From the NCBI GenBank assembly GCA_001871755.1, contig MNXL01000314.1, forward strand, positions 1-14,710: a stretch of 14,710 bases of DNA. The letters run 5' to 3'. This stretch comes from Anaerolineae bacterium CG2_30_64_16. GTDB taxonomy: Bacteria > Chloroflexota > Anaerolineae > CG2-30-64-16. Positions 1 to 6,859 of this stretch are shown here, one piece after another. How positions within the stretch are numbered: position 1 is the first letter of the stretch; every line of letters starts with the position of its first letter. The notes under the pieces are model-generated. The model was not told the DNA's origin. It ran no database searches and saw nothing but the letters and a program-made list of their open reading frames with translations. A program made the translations under genes and the position numbers.

Positions 1-21
1 TTGGACGCAGGTGGGGAAATC

Positions 22-53
22 AGTGACTGGCGCTTTGGGAAGCGCCGGTCACT
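22..53. terminator. Hairpin downstream of the last gene, possible terminator
   Basis: A 14-bp inverted repeat (22-35 with 40-53) with one G-T type mismatch and a 4-nt loop lies just past the stop codon of the NAD-kinase-like gene at the end of the minus-strand gene run. The position suits a transcription terminator. There is no T-tract after the stem on the minus strand (it continues GATTTCCCC), so it is not a canonical intrinsic terminator. It could instead be an mRNA-stabilising hairpin or another repeat element. Confidence 0.4.
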
Positions 54-61
54 CTTGCCTC

Positions 62-991
62 TTATCCGACCACCAGTTGCGTCTTGCGGTCGGCCAAGCC
101 GATGGCGGCGATGGCGCCGGCGTTGAATGCCAGAAAGTCCGATTCCACGCCGTCACTGAAGATCACGCCCCCCTCCGGCATCTCCGACTCAAGCGCCAGG
201 GGCGTGTCCGCGGTGATCGCGCCGCAGACGATCCCCGCAGCGGAAGTCTTGCTGATAAACGGTTCGCGCACGACGAAGATCAACCGGTCGGTGTCCCACG
301 CCAGCGCCGGCCGCGCGATCTGGGCGCCCTTCCCGGCGAACGCGTCTGCGATGCCGCCGGTCATGTTGAACAGGCTGCTTAGCCACCCGGTCACCCCCGC
401 CCCGGTCGAAACGATAATGCCGCTGGACGAATGATGCTCTTCGCGCTTCCCCGTCCGGATCAGGTAGCGCGCTGAGATGTGACTCCGCACGCCGATGAAC
501 AAGTCGTTGAACGCCAGCAACTTTTGCCCGTCGTTTAGCCGCGCTTCGGCCATGGTCACCTGCTTGACCTGCATCAAGCCCCGCTGCACCCGCCGCACCA
601 CTGAGGGCGCCTGTCTCACGTTGAACGGCAACAGGATGCCATCGATGTGGGTCGGATCGGGGTTGACCGCCACCAACGGCTGGCCGTGGAGGTATTTCGC
701 CGTGTTCACCACCAGGCCGTCGATGCCGATGGTGACCACCATGTCGCTATCTGCGAAGATGAAGTTGGGCAGAAAATCCCGCTCGATGACCTGGAGCTTG
801 GCGATACGTTCCAACGCGCCGCGAAGCTGATCCAGGGCCGCGTGATAAACATCGTGTTCTCGCTCGTATTGGTCGAAGTTTCCACCGCTGTGCTCAATGT
901 AAAAACGGGCCTGTCCAACGGTATTGAACCGCTCGATCAGCCCCTCCAGACGGGTCTTGCGCGTGACCAGGACGATCTTCTCGTAAACCAT
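62..991 (-). CDS. NAD kinase-like (ATP-NAD kinase fold) protein
   Basis: This 309-residue protein resembles the ATP-NAD kinase superfamily. The nucleotide-binding GGDG motif appears as the variant GIDGLV at residues 89-94 and is followed by VNPDP (109-113). The NE-type motif appears as NDLFIG (162-167), and the substrate loop as STGAGVTGW (195-203). Known NAD kinases make NADP from NAD in the cytoplasm. The altered GGDG and NE motifs mean that substrate and activity are uncertain. The start ATG lies 6 nt after the SPFH stop codon, with an AGGA ribosome site overlapping the end of that gene, so the two are likely translationally coupled. It is the last gene of the minus-strand run. An annotation as a generic sugar or lipid kinase is possible, but the loop motifs favour the NAD kinase family. 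Confidence 0.8.
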   Translation of the reverse strand: MVYEKIVLVTRKTRLEGLIERFNTVGQARFYIEHSGGNFDQYEREHDVYHAALDQLRGALERIAKLQVIERDFLPNFIFADSDMVVTIGIDGLVVNTAKYLHGQPLVAVNPDPTHIDGILLPFNVRQAPSVVRRVQRGLMQVKQVTMAEARLNDGQKLLAFNDLFIGVRSHISARYLIRTGKREEHHSSSGIIVSTGAGVTGWLSSLFNMTGGIADAFAGKGAQIARPALAWDTDRLIFVVREPFISKTSAAGIVCGAITADTPLALESEMPEGGVIFSDGVESDFLAFNAGAIAAIGLADRKTQLVVG

Positions 992-997
992 GTCATC

Positions 998-2026
998 CTA
1001 ACGCGCCGCTTCGGACTTCTGCGTCAGCAGCGACTCCAGCAGGTCTGGCGTGATATTGAGCTGCCCGATCTTGCCCGCGTTCTGCGCGATCTCCTTCAGC
1101 GCCATGGCAATCATACGTCGCGGCTCGGCCGACTGCACGGCCAGCGCAGCCAGCAGGTCGGGGCTTAGATCGCGCAGGGGGCGCAGTGAGGCTTCAATGG
1201 CATAGCCCTGCGCGTCGGCCTCGGTGCGGGCGTTCTTGGTGGCGGTCGTGACCAGACGCTTGCGTTCTTCTTCGAGCTTGATCTGGCCCGCCAGTTGCGC
1301 CTCACGGATCTGCTGCTGCTTGCCCTCGACGGCCAGGTCGGCCTCGACCTTGGTCTCCCGGATCATCCGTTTCTTCTCTTCGACCGCGATCTCGGTATTC
1401 AGCTCGTTCTCCTTGATGCGTCGCTCCTGCTCCACGGCCGCGTTGCGACGATTGTAGATTGCCTCATCGGCCTGGCGCAAAAGCATTTCGCGCGATTCTG
1501 CCTCCAACGCCCGCGCGATCTCTGGGATCGGCTTGATCTCCAGGATGGCGAACGTTAACACCTCGACCCCCAGCCCGTTGACCGCCGCACTGCCCTGGAG
1601 GCTTGCCAAGACCGCCGCTGCAATCTCTTGCGAAGACTGGATGGCGGTGCGCAAATCTCGAGTTTGAAGCTCAGCCCGCGTCGCCAGTTGCGCCAGGTTG
1701 ACCAACCGTTGCGGCAGCTTCTCCGGGTCTTTGGTGGCATAGCGGTCAACCGCGCCAAGCACAGTGTAGTTCAACAACGATGCCAGAAGTTGGGGATCGG
1801 TCACCCGGTATGTAAGCTGGCCTTGTACGGTCACAGCTTGAAAGTCGGCCGTCACTTCGTTGAAGATGAACGGCGCGTCGGCGCTGGCAATGGGAACGAC
1901 GGCGATGGAAGACAACGGTGCCCAGTAGAAGAAGGCCAGGCCGCTGCCCGCACGCGCGACCTGGCCGTTACGGTAATGAATGACGTACTGCGTGGGGCCG
2001 GCTTTGATGTAGTCGATGCCGAACAT
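998..2026 (-). CDS. SPFH/band-7 domain protein
   Basis: This 342-residue protein has an N-terminal SPFH/prohibitin-type domain (about 1-190, including the VTVQGQLTYRVTDP stretch). It is followed by a long charged coiled coil (about 170-280, rich in E, K, R and Q) and a C-terminal helical tail with LNITPDLLESLL. There is no clear N-terminal transmembrane anchor, only a moderately hydrophobic stretch around residues 28-47. SPFH proteins assemble into membrane-associated scaffolds or rings. The start is supported by a strong GGAGG seven bases upstream of the ATG. The neighbour downstream is the NAD-kinase-like gene. Upstream, the last nuo gene is separated by 114 bases of repeat-bearing spacer, so the pair may be the tail of the nuo transcript or have its own promoter. 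The specific role is not known. Confidence 0.85.
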   Translation of the reverse strand: MFGIDYIKAGPTQYVIHYRNGQVARAGSGLAFFYWAPLSSIAVVPIASADAPFIFNEVTADFQAVTVQGQLTYRVTDPQLLASLLNYTVLGAVDRYATKDPEKLPQRLVNLAQLATRAELQTRDLRTAIQSSQEIAAAVLASLQGSAAVNGLGVEVLTFAILEIKPIPEIARALEAESREMLLRQADEAIYNRRNAAVEQERRIKENELNTEIAVEEKKRMIRETKVEADLAVEGKQQQIREAQLAGQIKLEEERKRLVTTATKNARTEADAQGYAIEASLRPLRDLSPDLLAALAVQSAEPRRMIAMALKEIAQNAGKIGQLNITPDLLESLLTQKSEAAR

Positions 2027-2033
2027 AGGACGT

Positions 2034-2038
2034 CCTCC
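2034..2038 (-). promoter_or_regulatory. Strong Shine-Dalgarno of the SPFH gene
   Basis: GGAGG on the minus strand with a 7-nt spacer to the ATG at 2026. It is one of the clearest ribosome binding sites in the window and fixes the SPFH start. Confidence 0.85.
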
Positions 2039-2082
2039 TCACTTAACGCATTTGTGTGGGCGCATGCAGAACTTGGGGGAGT

Positions 2083-2120
2083 GCCACAAATCTGCCACGA
2101 ATTTCACAAATTCACACGAA
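2083..2120. repeat. Short-period CACGAATTT-type repeat between nuoN and the SPFH gene
   Basis: On the + strand, four related units of about 8-9 nt follow one another: CACAAATCTG, CACGAATTT, CACAAATT and CACACGAA. This is another short-period spacer repeat, unrelated in sequence to those between the other nuo genes. It lies about 20 nt after the nuoN stop codon. Confidence 0.6.
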
Positions 2121-2140
2121 AGAAACGGTGATAACCCAAT

Positions 2141-3685
2141 CTACCGCAGCGCCAGCGTCGCCACCGCGGCCGTGATCTGCTGCATCCACGGCCACTGCCA
2201 GAGGCCCAGGGCCACGGTCCCCGCGGCCGCCAGGACCACGGTCACCCACACCGGCCAGGCGATCTTTGACGCGACCGTTTCCCCTTCGCCGGCCATGTAC
2301 ATCTGCACGGTGACCCGCAGATAGTAGTACGCGCCGATCGCACTGTTCAGCACACCGACGATCGCCAGCCACGCCAGCCCGGCGTCCACCGCGCCTTTGA
2401 AGACGTACAGCTTGCCGAAGAACCCGGCCAGCGGCGGGATGCCCGCCAGCGAGAACATGAAGATCGCCATGAGCGCGGCCAGGGCCGGCTGTCGGCCCGC
2501 CAGCCCCGTGACCTGCTCGACCGTGACGTCGTTCTCTTCCCGGCGCTGGACGGCCAGCACCACCGCAAACGCGCCCAGATTCATGAAGGTATAAGCCAGC
2601 AGATAGTAGAGCGCGCCCTGCGTGCCCTGGGAATTGCCCGCGGCCAGCCCGGTCAGCAGGTAGCCGGCGTGCGCAATGCTCGAATAGGCCAGCATCCGCT
2701 TGAGGCTGCTCTGCCGCAGGGCGGCCAGGTTGCCCAACGTCATGGTGAGCACGGCCAGCGCGGCCAAAGCCAGCAGCCACGGCCGGTCGTGGCTGGTCAG
2801 CGCGGCCAACACGCGGATCAGCGCCGCAAACGCCGCGGCCTTGGTGCTCACCGACATGAACGCGGTCACCGGCGTGGGCGCGCCCTGGTAGACGTCGGGG
2901 GTCCACATGTGGAACGGCACCAACGCCACCTTGAACCCGAACCCTACCAGCAGCAGGCCCACCCCCACAGGGAGCAAGGGGGCAAAGGGCAAGGGCATGG
3001 ACATCACCAGGAGATGCCTGGCGATCTGGTCAAGGTTGGTGGCGCCGGTCGCGGCGTAGATCAGCGCGATGCCGTACAGGAGGAACCCGCTGGCGAACGC
3101 GCCGAGCAGGAAGTACTTCAGCGCGGCCTCGGCCGAGCGCGCCTCCCGCGGGTTGAAGCCGACCAGGACGTAGAGCGCCAGGGAGAGGATTTCCACCCCC
3201 AGGAAGATGGTCATGAAGTCGCTGGCGATCGTCAGCGCCTGCATCCCCGCGGTTGCCAACAGCAGCAACGCGTAGTATGCGCCGGCCCGATCCGTGACAC
3301 GGTGACGCCGATGCTGCGCATCGGACAGTGACCAGGTGACCAGGTGACCGCCGGGGCTTGCTTGTCCCTTCAGAAGGCCAGGCTGGTCGAAGCGGGTGAA
3401 ATCGCCTACGCGCTCGATAGCCAGCAGGATGGCCAGCCCAGCGGCGATCAAGATCGCGACGCCGGTGACGCGACCCAGCCCATCGGCCAGCGCCATCGTC
3501 TGGAACGCGACCGCGCCGGGCTGCGCCAGTGTGGCGGCCAACGCGGCGATCACAGCCAGCAGGCTGAGCCAACCCAAGACCCGTTTCTCGCGGATCAAAA
3601 GGTCAGCGATCAGGATCACCAGCGCCGCCGCCACCAGGACGACCTGGGGCGCGATAACGGGGAGGTTCAGAGTCGGGAAGGTCAT
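2141..3685 (-). CDS. nuoN: NADH-quinone oxidoreductase subunit N
   Basis: This polytopic proton-pumping subunit of complex I has 514 residues and the Mrp-antiporter-like fold. The conserved transmembrane glutamate lies in FLGVEILSL (E165) and the pump-channel lysine in FKVALVPFHMW (K252). Other family stretches are SLKRMLAYSSIAHAGY and GIPPLAGFFGKLYVF. The protein is longer than usual (about 480) because of a hydrophilic insert at about residues 102-133, after DFTRFDQ and before GAYYALLLLATAG. The insert is encoded by short GTCACCTG repeats and subtracting it brings E165 back to about position 133. The start ATG at 3685 has only a weak ribosome site. The gene follows nuoM after a long hairpin repeat. 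Its TAG stop is directly followed by ATTGGG, as in the repeats after nuoH and nuoK. Confidence 0.97.
   Translation of the reverse strand: MTFPTLNLPVIAPQVVLVAAALVILIADLLIREKRVLGWLSLLAVIAALAATLAQPGAVAFQTMALADGLGRVTGVAILIAAGLAILLAIERVGDFTRFDQPGLLKGQASPGGHLVTWSLSDAQHRRHRVTDRAGAYYALLLLATAGMQALTIASDFMTIFLGVEILSLALYVLVGFNPREARSAEAALKYFLLGAFASGFLLYGIALIYAATGATNLDQIARHLLVMSMPLPFAPLLPVGVGLLLVGFGFKVALVPFHMWTPDVYQGAPTPVTAFMSVSTKAAAFAALIRVLAALTSHDRPWLLALAALAVLTMTLGNLAALRQSSLKRMLAYSSIAHAGYLLTGLAAGNSQGTQGALYYLLAYTFMNLGAFAVVLAVQRREENDVTVEQVTGLAGRQPALAALMAIFMFSLAGIPPLAGFFGKLYVFKGAVDAGLAWLAIVGVLNSAIGAYYYLRVTVQMYMAGEGETVASKIAWPVWVTVVLAAAGTVALGLWQWPWMQQITAAVATLALR
3287..3382. repeat. In-frame repeat insertion inside nuoN
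   Basis: This stretch of about 96 nt interrupts conserved NuoN sequence and keeps the frame. It contains the 8-nt direct repeat GTGACCAG at 3328-3335 and 3336-3343, with a partial third copy to 3350. A perfect 7-bp inverted repeat lies beside it (3308-3314 with 3318-3324, 3-nt loop), along with related GTGACAC/GTGACGC motifs. The encoded residues are hydrophilic and His/Arg-rich, unlike the surrounding membrane helices. The limits are estimated from where NuoN family sequence stops and resumes. Confidence 0.65.
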
Positions 3686-3723
3686 AGACGTTTGATTCCA
3701 TGTGTTGGGTATTGGGGATTAGG

Positions 3724-3779
3724 TATTGGGTATTAGGTATTGGATATTGCGCGCAATACCCAATACCCAATACCCAATA
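3724..3779. repeat. Long near-perfect hairpin repeat between nuoM and nuoN
   Basis: Two 28-bp arms meet at the palindromic centre ATTGCGCGCAAT. I found only two mismatched pairs (44 with 59 and 35 with 68 of the 37xx coordinates). The arms are made of the 7-nt unit GGTATTG / CAATACC. On the transcribed strand the G-rich arm comes first, starting three bases after the nuoM stop. A further C-rich stretch continues to about 3703. It could act as an intercistronic mRNA hairpin or be a mobile hairpin element; its function is not known. Confidence 0.9.
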
Positions 3780-3783
3780 ACAG

Positions 3784-5325
3784 TCACGGTACCCGCTCCA
3801 TCATCATACTCACCGCCGGCCGCTGGGCGTTTAGCGCCTTCACCACCGCCTCGGCCGACGGGTTGATCTTGTCGAAGAACAGGTTCGGGAACAGGCCGAT
3901 CACGAAGAACAGCACGATGATCGGGACCAGAGTCAACACCTCGCGCCAGTTCAGGTCGGGGATCGTGGCGTTCTCGGCTTGGGTCAGCGGCCCGTGCAGC
4001 ATCTGACGGACAGCGTGGAGCAGGTACCAGGCCGCCAGGATGATGCCGAAGGTGCCGAGGATGGCGAAGAGCTGGTTGGCCCGAAACGCGGCCAACAGGA
4101 TGTTGAACTCGCCCACGAACCCGTTCAGCCCCGGCAGCCCGGCCGACGACAGCGCCACGACGATGAACAGGAACCCAAAGATCGGGACCTGTTTCCACAA
4201 CCCGCCGAAGTCGGCTAACATACGGGTGTGCCGTCGGTTGTAGAGCATACCCACCATCAAGAACAAGGCGCCGGTGCTCAGGCCATGGTTGACCATCTGT
4301 AAGGTCGCGCCCGCCAGGCCCTGAGGGTTGAGCGCAAAGATGCCCAGGATCACGAACCCCAGGTGCGCCACCGAAGAATACGCGACCAGCGACTTGACGT
4401 CCTTCTGAACCAGCGCCACCAGCGCGCCGTACAGGATGCCAACGATCGCCAGCCCCGCGATCCACGGCACGAACTGCCGCGTCGCGTCCGGGAAGAGCGG
4501 CAGGCAGAACCGCACGAAGCCGTAAGTGCCCATCTTCAGCAGGACGCCGGCCAGGATCACCGACCCGCCCGTGGGCGCGGCGACGTGGGCATCGGGCAGC
4601 CAGGTGTGGAACGGGAAGAGCGGCGCCTTGATGGCGAACGCCAACCCAAAAGCCAGGAAGAGCCAGAATTGGAGGTGCGCGGCCAGGCTCAGCTTTTGCA
4701 GCTCGATCAGATCGAACGTGCCGCCCTGGCCATAGAGCACCAGGATGGCGACCAACATCAACGCGCTGCCGGCCATGGTGTAGATGAAGAACTTGAGCGC
4801 CGCATAGATGCGCCACGGCATCTCCCGTCCCAGGAACTTGTAGCCGCTGTGCGGATCGCCCCACCCGCCGATCAGGAAGTACATCGGTACCAGGGACAGT
4901 TCCCAGAAGATGTAGAACAGCACCAGGTCCAACGCAGTGAAAACGCCGATCATCCCCGTTTCGAGCAACAGCATCAGGAACAAGTACGATTTCAGACGCT
5001 TGCCGATCCCCGTCCACGAGAAGAGCAGCACCAACGCGGTCAGAAGAGTGGTCAGCAGCACCAGGAACAGGCTCAGCCCATCCACGCCCAGCAGGTACTG
5101 AATATCGAACTGGGGGATCCATGGCTGACGTTCCAGGAACTGCATGCCGGCCTCGCCGTTCCGCCACCAGACGAACAGCAGGCAGGAGATCGCGAAGGTG
5201 GCGAGGCTCACCCCCAGCGCCCACCACTTCTGGAGTTTTGCGTTGGGCAGGGCCAGCAGGATCAATCCGCCCGCGAGGGGGAGGAAGGTGATGATAGAGA
5301 GTAATGGAATGCTAGATAGATTCAT
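3784..5325 (-). CDS. nuoM: NADH-quinone oxidoreductase subunit M
   Basis: This 513-residue antiporter-like membrane subunit of complex I has the normal length and about 14 transmembrane helices. The conserved glutamate is in FYIFWELSLVPMYF (E142), and the channel lysines are in FAIKAPLFPFHTWLPD (K233) and GVLLKMGTYG (K264), matching the positions known from E. coli NuoM within one or two residues. DVKSLVAYSSVAHLG and NHGLSTGALF are also family hallmarks. No repeat insertion is present. The start lies 10 nt after the stop of the DUF2283 gene, so nuoM is separated from its usual partner nuoL by the island of small genes and may depend on transcription through it. The ribosome site is weak (GAGTGAG). 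The stop codon is followed at once by the long hairpin repeat. Confidence 0.98.
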   Translation of the reverse strand: MNLSSIPLLSIITFLPLAGGLILLALPNAKLQKWWALGVSLATFAISCLLFVWWRNGEAGMQFLERQPWIPQFDIQYLLGVDGLSLFLVLLTTLLTALVLLFSWTGIGKRLKSYLFLMLLLETGMIGVFTALDLVLFYIFWELSLVPMYFLIGGWGDPHSGYKFLGREMPWRIYAALKFFIYTMAGSALMLVAILVLYGQGGTFDLIELQKLSLAAHLQFWLFLAFGLAFAIKAPLFPFHTWLPDAHVAAPTGGSVILAGVLLKMGTYGFVRFCLPLFPDATRQFVPWIAGLAIVGILYGALVALVQKDVKSLVAYSSVAHLGFVILGIFALNPQGLAGATLQMVNHGLSTGALFLMVGMLYNRRHTRMLADFGGLWKQVPIFGFLFIVVALSSAGLPGLNGFVGEFNILLAAFRANQLFAILGTFGIILAAWYLLHAVRQMLHGPLTQAENATIPDLNWREVLTLVPIIVLFFVIGLFPNLFFDKINPSAEAVVKALNAQRPAVSMMMERVP

Positions 5326-5335
5326 AAGAACTCAC

Positions 5336-5575
5336 TCAAGCAAGCGCAAGCTGTTCAGCCGGAACCGCTTCGCGTGCGACACCGTACTGCACAGGCAATA
5401 GCTGCCCCAGATTGAGATGCTCGGAAGCATCGAGGATCTCGATGCCGATGATGCGCTCTTTTTCGCCGATGTCCAGCACAATGTCATCGGAAAGTTGCCG
5501 ATTGATGACCGGCTGTCTCCGGTCGTCCAGGCGGATATAGAGTAAGTCGGTTTTCGCATTGTAGGTAATCTGCAT
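5336..5575 (-). CDS. DUF2283 family protein
   Basis: This 79-residue protein matches the DUF2283 pattern: an N-terminal strand MQITYNAKTDLLYIRL, then a central IVLDIGEKERIIGIEILDAS stretch. Proteins of this family are small and usually encoded beside DUF4258 genes in putative type II toxin-antitoxin loci; that pairing is seen here, with only 4 nt between the DUF4258 stop and this ATG. By inference it is the antitoxin-side partner, though no DNA-binding motif is evident. It lies 10 nt before nuoM and is presumably on the same transcript. Confidence 0.8.
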   Translation of the reverse strand: MQITYNAKTDLLYIRLDDRRQPVINRQLSDDIVLDIGEKERIIGIEILDASEHLNLGQLLPVQYGVAREAVPAEQLALA

Positions 5576-5579
5576 CTGC

Positions 5580-5840
5580 TCAGCCCCATTTCCCGTAAAA
5601 CACGTAGACAGTCACGGTTACGATGATGCTCCACTCGATAGTGTAAATCACTTCAACTCGTTTCTGCTCATAGTACTTGCCGTGCCGTTCCTGCTTGAAC
5701 GGGTAGACCTTCGCCTTTCCCTGGCGACTCCGTTTCGCCGGAATGGGCGACCCGTTGCGGATCACATCCTCGATTTCCGCTTCGTTTGTGCCGCGTTCAA
5801 GAGCACGTGCGAGCGTGTGCGGGTCAATCTGGATTTCCAC
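5580..5840 (-). CDS. DUF4258 family protein, putative toxin
   Basis: This 86-residue protein fits the DUF4258 family, small proteins thought to have a toxin-like fold related to RelE/BrnT types. Visible features are the N-terminal HTLARALERGTNEAEIEDVI helix, the charged K/R-rich middle (AKRSRQGKAKVYPFK), KYYEQKRVEVIYTIE and the terminal VTVYVFYGKWG. The likely start is GTG at 5840, supported by AAGGA eight bases upstream. The DUF2283 gene follows 4 nt downstream, indicating a coupled pair. Toxicity is inferred from family and context and is not shown by the sequence. Confidence 0.8.
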   Translation of the reverse strand: MEIQIDPHTLARALERGTNEAEIEDVIRNGSPIPAKRSRQGKAKVYPFKQERHGKYYEQKRVEVIYTIEWSIIVTVTVYVFYGKWG

Positions 5841-5852
5841 TTCGCAGTTCCT

Positions 5853-6014
5853 TCACTCCTGACCCGAAGCAATCGACCTCTTCAATTCGTTCCAATCCAT
5901 CAAGTCAATATAGTCCAAAGCTCTTTGAAGATTCGGGCCGTAGGCAAACCAACTCTGATTCTCACCTGGCGCCAAAACGCCTGTGTCGATCAGTCCCTTC
6001 TCCAAGTCTGGCAT
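5853..6014 (-). CDS. Small ORF of unknown function (53 aa)
   Basis: This minus-strand ORF starts with ATG at 6014 and encodes 53 residues beginning MPDLEKGLIDTGV and ending RSIASGQE. It overlaps the end of the preceding gene by 25 nt and stops 12 nt before the GTG of the DUF4258 gene, filling what would otherwise be a gap in a very compact gene series. A purine-rich GAGAGG lies just upstream, closer to the ATG than usual. The protein is acidic, with an amphipathic C-terminal half (LQRALDYIDLMDWNELKR). I do not recognise a family. It could be a small antitoxin-like partner or a chance ORF. Confidence 0.4.
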   Translation of the reverse strand: MPDLEKGLIDTGVLAPGENQSWFAYGPNLQRALDYIDLMDWNELKRSIASGQE

Positions 6015-6352
6015 ACCTCTCGGATCTCTCGCGGCCTTTCGGCGGGCATCAGCAGTACAGCCGTTTTTTCGTATTTGCTCCGCACGCGGCGCCGCAAGGC
6101 CAACTCATCCCTGTCGTGATCTATCAACCTACGATTGTGTACAGCTACGAACTGTCCTTCGTATTGGGCGCGCTCGCTCAGGGGCAGACTCAGCCACCAG
6201 TCCTGTTCTTCCTCGATCTTGCGGCGGTCAGCCAGCGTGCGCTCGCGACGGAGCACGATCGCCAGAAAGTCCTCAATTGACTGGGCACGAGTTTCAGCTT
6301 CGTAGCGAATCGCTTCGGCTAATGTCTCGGATACCTGTAGAACCGTCATCAT
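5990..6352 (-). CDS. Ribbon-helix-helix-like / DUF5678-like small protein
   Basis: This protein of about 120 residues has two parts. The N-terminal part (1-35, TVLQVSETLAEAIRYEAE) looks like a ribbon-helix-helix DNA-binding segment. It is followed by a charged linker and a C-terminal module WWLSLPLSERAQYEGQFVAV through DHDRDELALRRRVRSKY and PREIRE, which recalls DUF5678. The ATG pair at 6352/6349 is preferred over the GTG at 6373 because GGAG lies just upstream. It follows the zinc-finger gene by 68 nt. Proteins of this type are common in toxin-antitoxin-like clusters; by inference this may be a regulator or antitoxin. The family assignment is tentative. Confidence 0.65.
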   Translation of the reverse strand: MMTVLQVSETLAEAIRYEAETRAQSIEDFLAIVLRRERTLADRRKIEEEQDWWLSLPLSERAQYEGQFVAVHNRRLIDHDRDELALRRRVRSKYEKTAVLLMPAERPREIREVCQTWRRD

Positions 6353-6420
6353 CAAACTCCAACCCACTGTCACGTCTCATGTAAGCACTGGCTCTGGATG
6401 TAGCCACGTAATTGGGATCG

Positions 6421-6585
6421 TCATTTGTAGACCGGTGCATCGAAATACTCCGCGCCGCACTTCATGCATACCCAGGCAGGCACATCTTCGACGTTGATCG
6501 TCCGATCCTTGCAGCGAAAGCGTGCCGGAATACGACGCTGTTCCATTTCCCCTTCGCAGAACTCACACCGATCGCTGGTCATCAT
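6421..6585 (-). CDS. YgiT-type zinc finger protein (MqsA N-terminal-like)
   Basis: A 54-residue protein starts at the ATGATG at 6585. It has two CxxC knuckles, CEFC at residues 7-10 and CMKC at 40-43, followed by GAEYFDAPVYK. This spacing and ending are typical of YgiT-type zinc fingers, the zinc-binding N-terminal part of MqsA-like antitoxins. Stand-alone proteins of this type are usually encoded next to DUF4258 or similar toxins. Here it starts 4 nt after the stop of the CopG-type antitoxin gene, so it is likely translated by coupling. No helix-turn-helix domain is attached, so it may act through protein-protein contact. Confidence 0.8.
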   Translation of the reverse strand: MMTSDRCEFCEGEMEQRRIPARFRCKDRTINVEDVPAWVCMKCGAEYFDAPVYK

Positions 6586-6589
6586 GCGC

Positions 6590-6859
6590 TCAAGCGGTTG
6601 CTTGCAGGCGCTCGACCACCCACAAATTGACTAGCGTCTCTGGCAGAAGCCCGCGCCGTCGAGCCTGCACCTCAACCTTTTGGAAAACCTCTGGATCCAG
6701 TGTCACGCGTCGCCTTCTTTGTGCGCGCACCTCGAACTCGACTTCGTGTGTTTGATCCCAGTAGTCGGCCAGGCTGTGCGTATCCCAGAAATCGGCAATC
6801 TCCTCGATCGTGCGCGCTTTCGAGATGCTGGTCAGTGGTTCTTGGCTATTTTCGTTCAT
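6590..6859 (-). CDS. CopG-type (ribbon-helix-helix) antitoxin
   Basis: This 89-residue protein has the N-terminal DFWDTHSLADYWD segment and the C-terminal RRVTLDPEVFQKVEVQARRRG...LVNLW segment typical of CopG antitoxins paired with BrnT toxins. The N-terminal part is expected to wrap the toxin, or autorepress with it, while the ribbon-helix-helix part binds operator DNA. It overlaps the end of brnT by 14 nt, the standard toxin-first BrnT arrangement. A GGAG ribosome site lies inside brnT about 10 nt upstream of the ATG. If autoregulation occurs here, the operator would lie at the nuoL/brnT junction, inside a respiratory operon. Confidence 0.85.
   Translation of the reverse strand: MNENSQEPLTSISKARTIEEIADFWDTHSLADYWDQTHEVEFEVRAQRRRRVTLDPEVFQKVEVQARRRGLLPETLVNLWVVERLQATA

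Noticed and set aside
3719..5227. 502-codon open frame on the minus strand overlapping nuoM
   Set aside because: It is a shadow of nuoM in another frame caused by high GC. It is rich in R, G, P and A without membrane helices, while the nuoM frame has all family motifs.
4363..5304. 313-codon open frame on the plus strand opposite nuoM
   Set aside because: It is an antisense shadow with Q/E/R-rich low-complexity composition and no recognisable domain.
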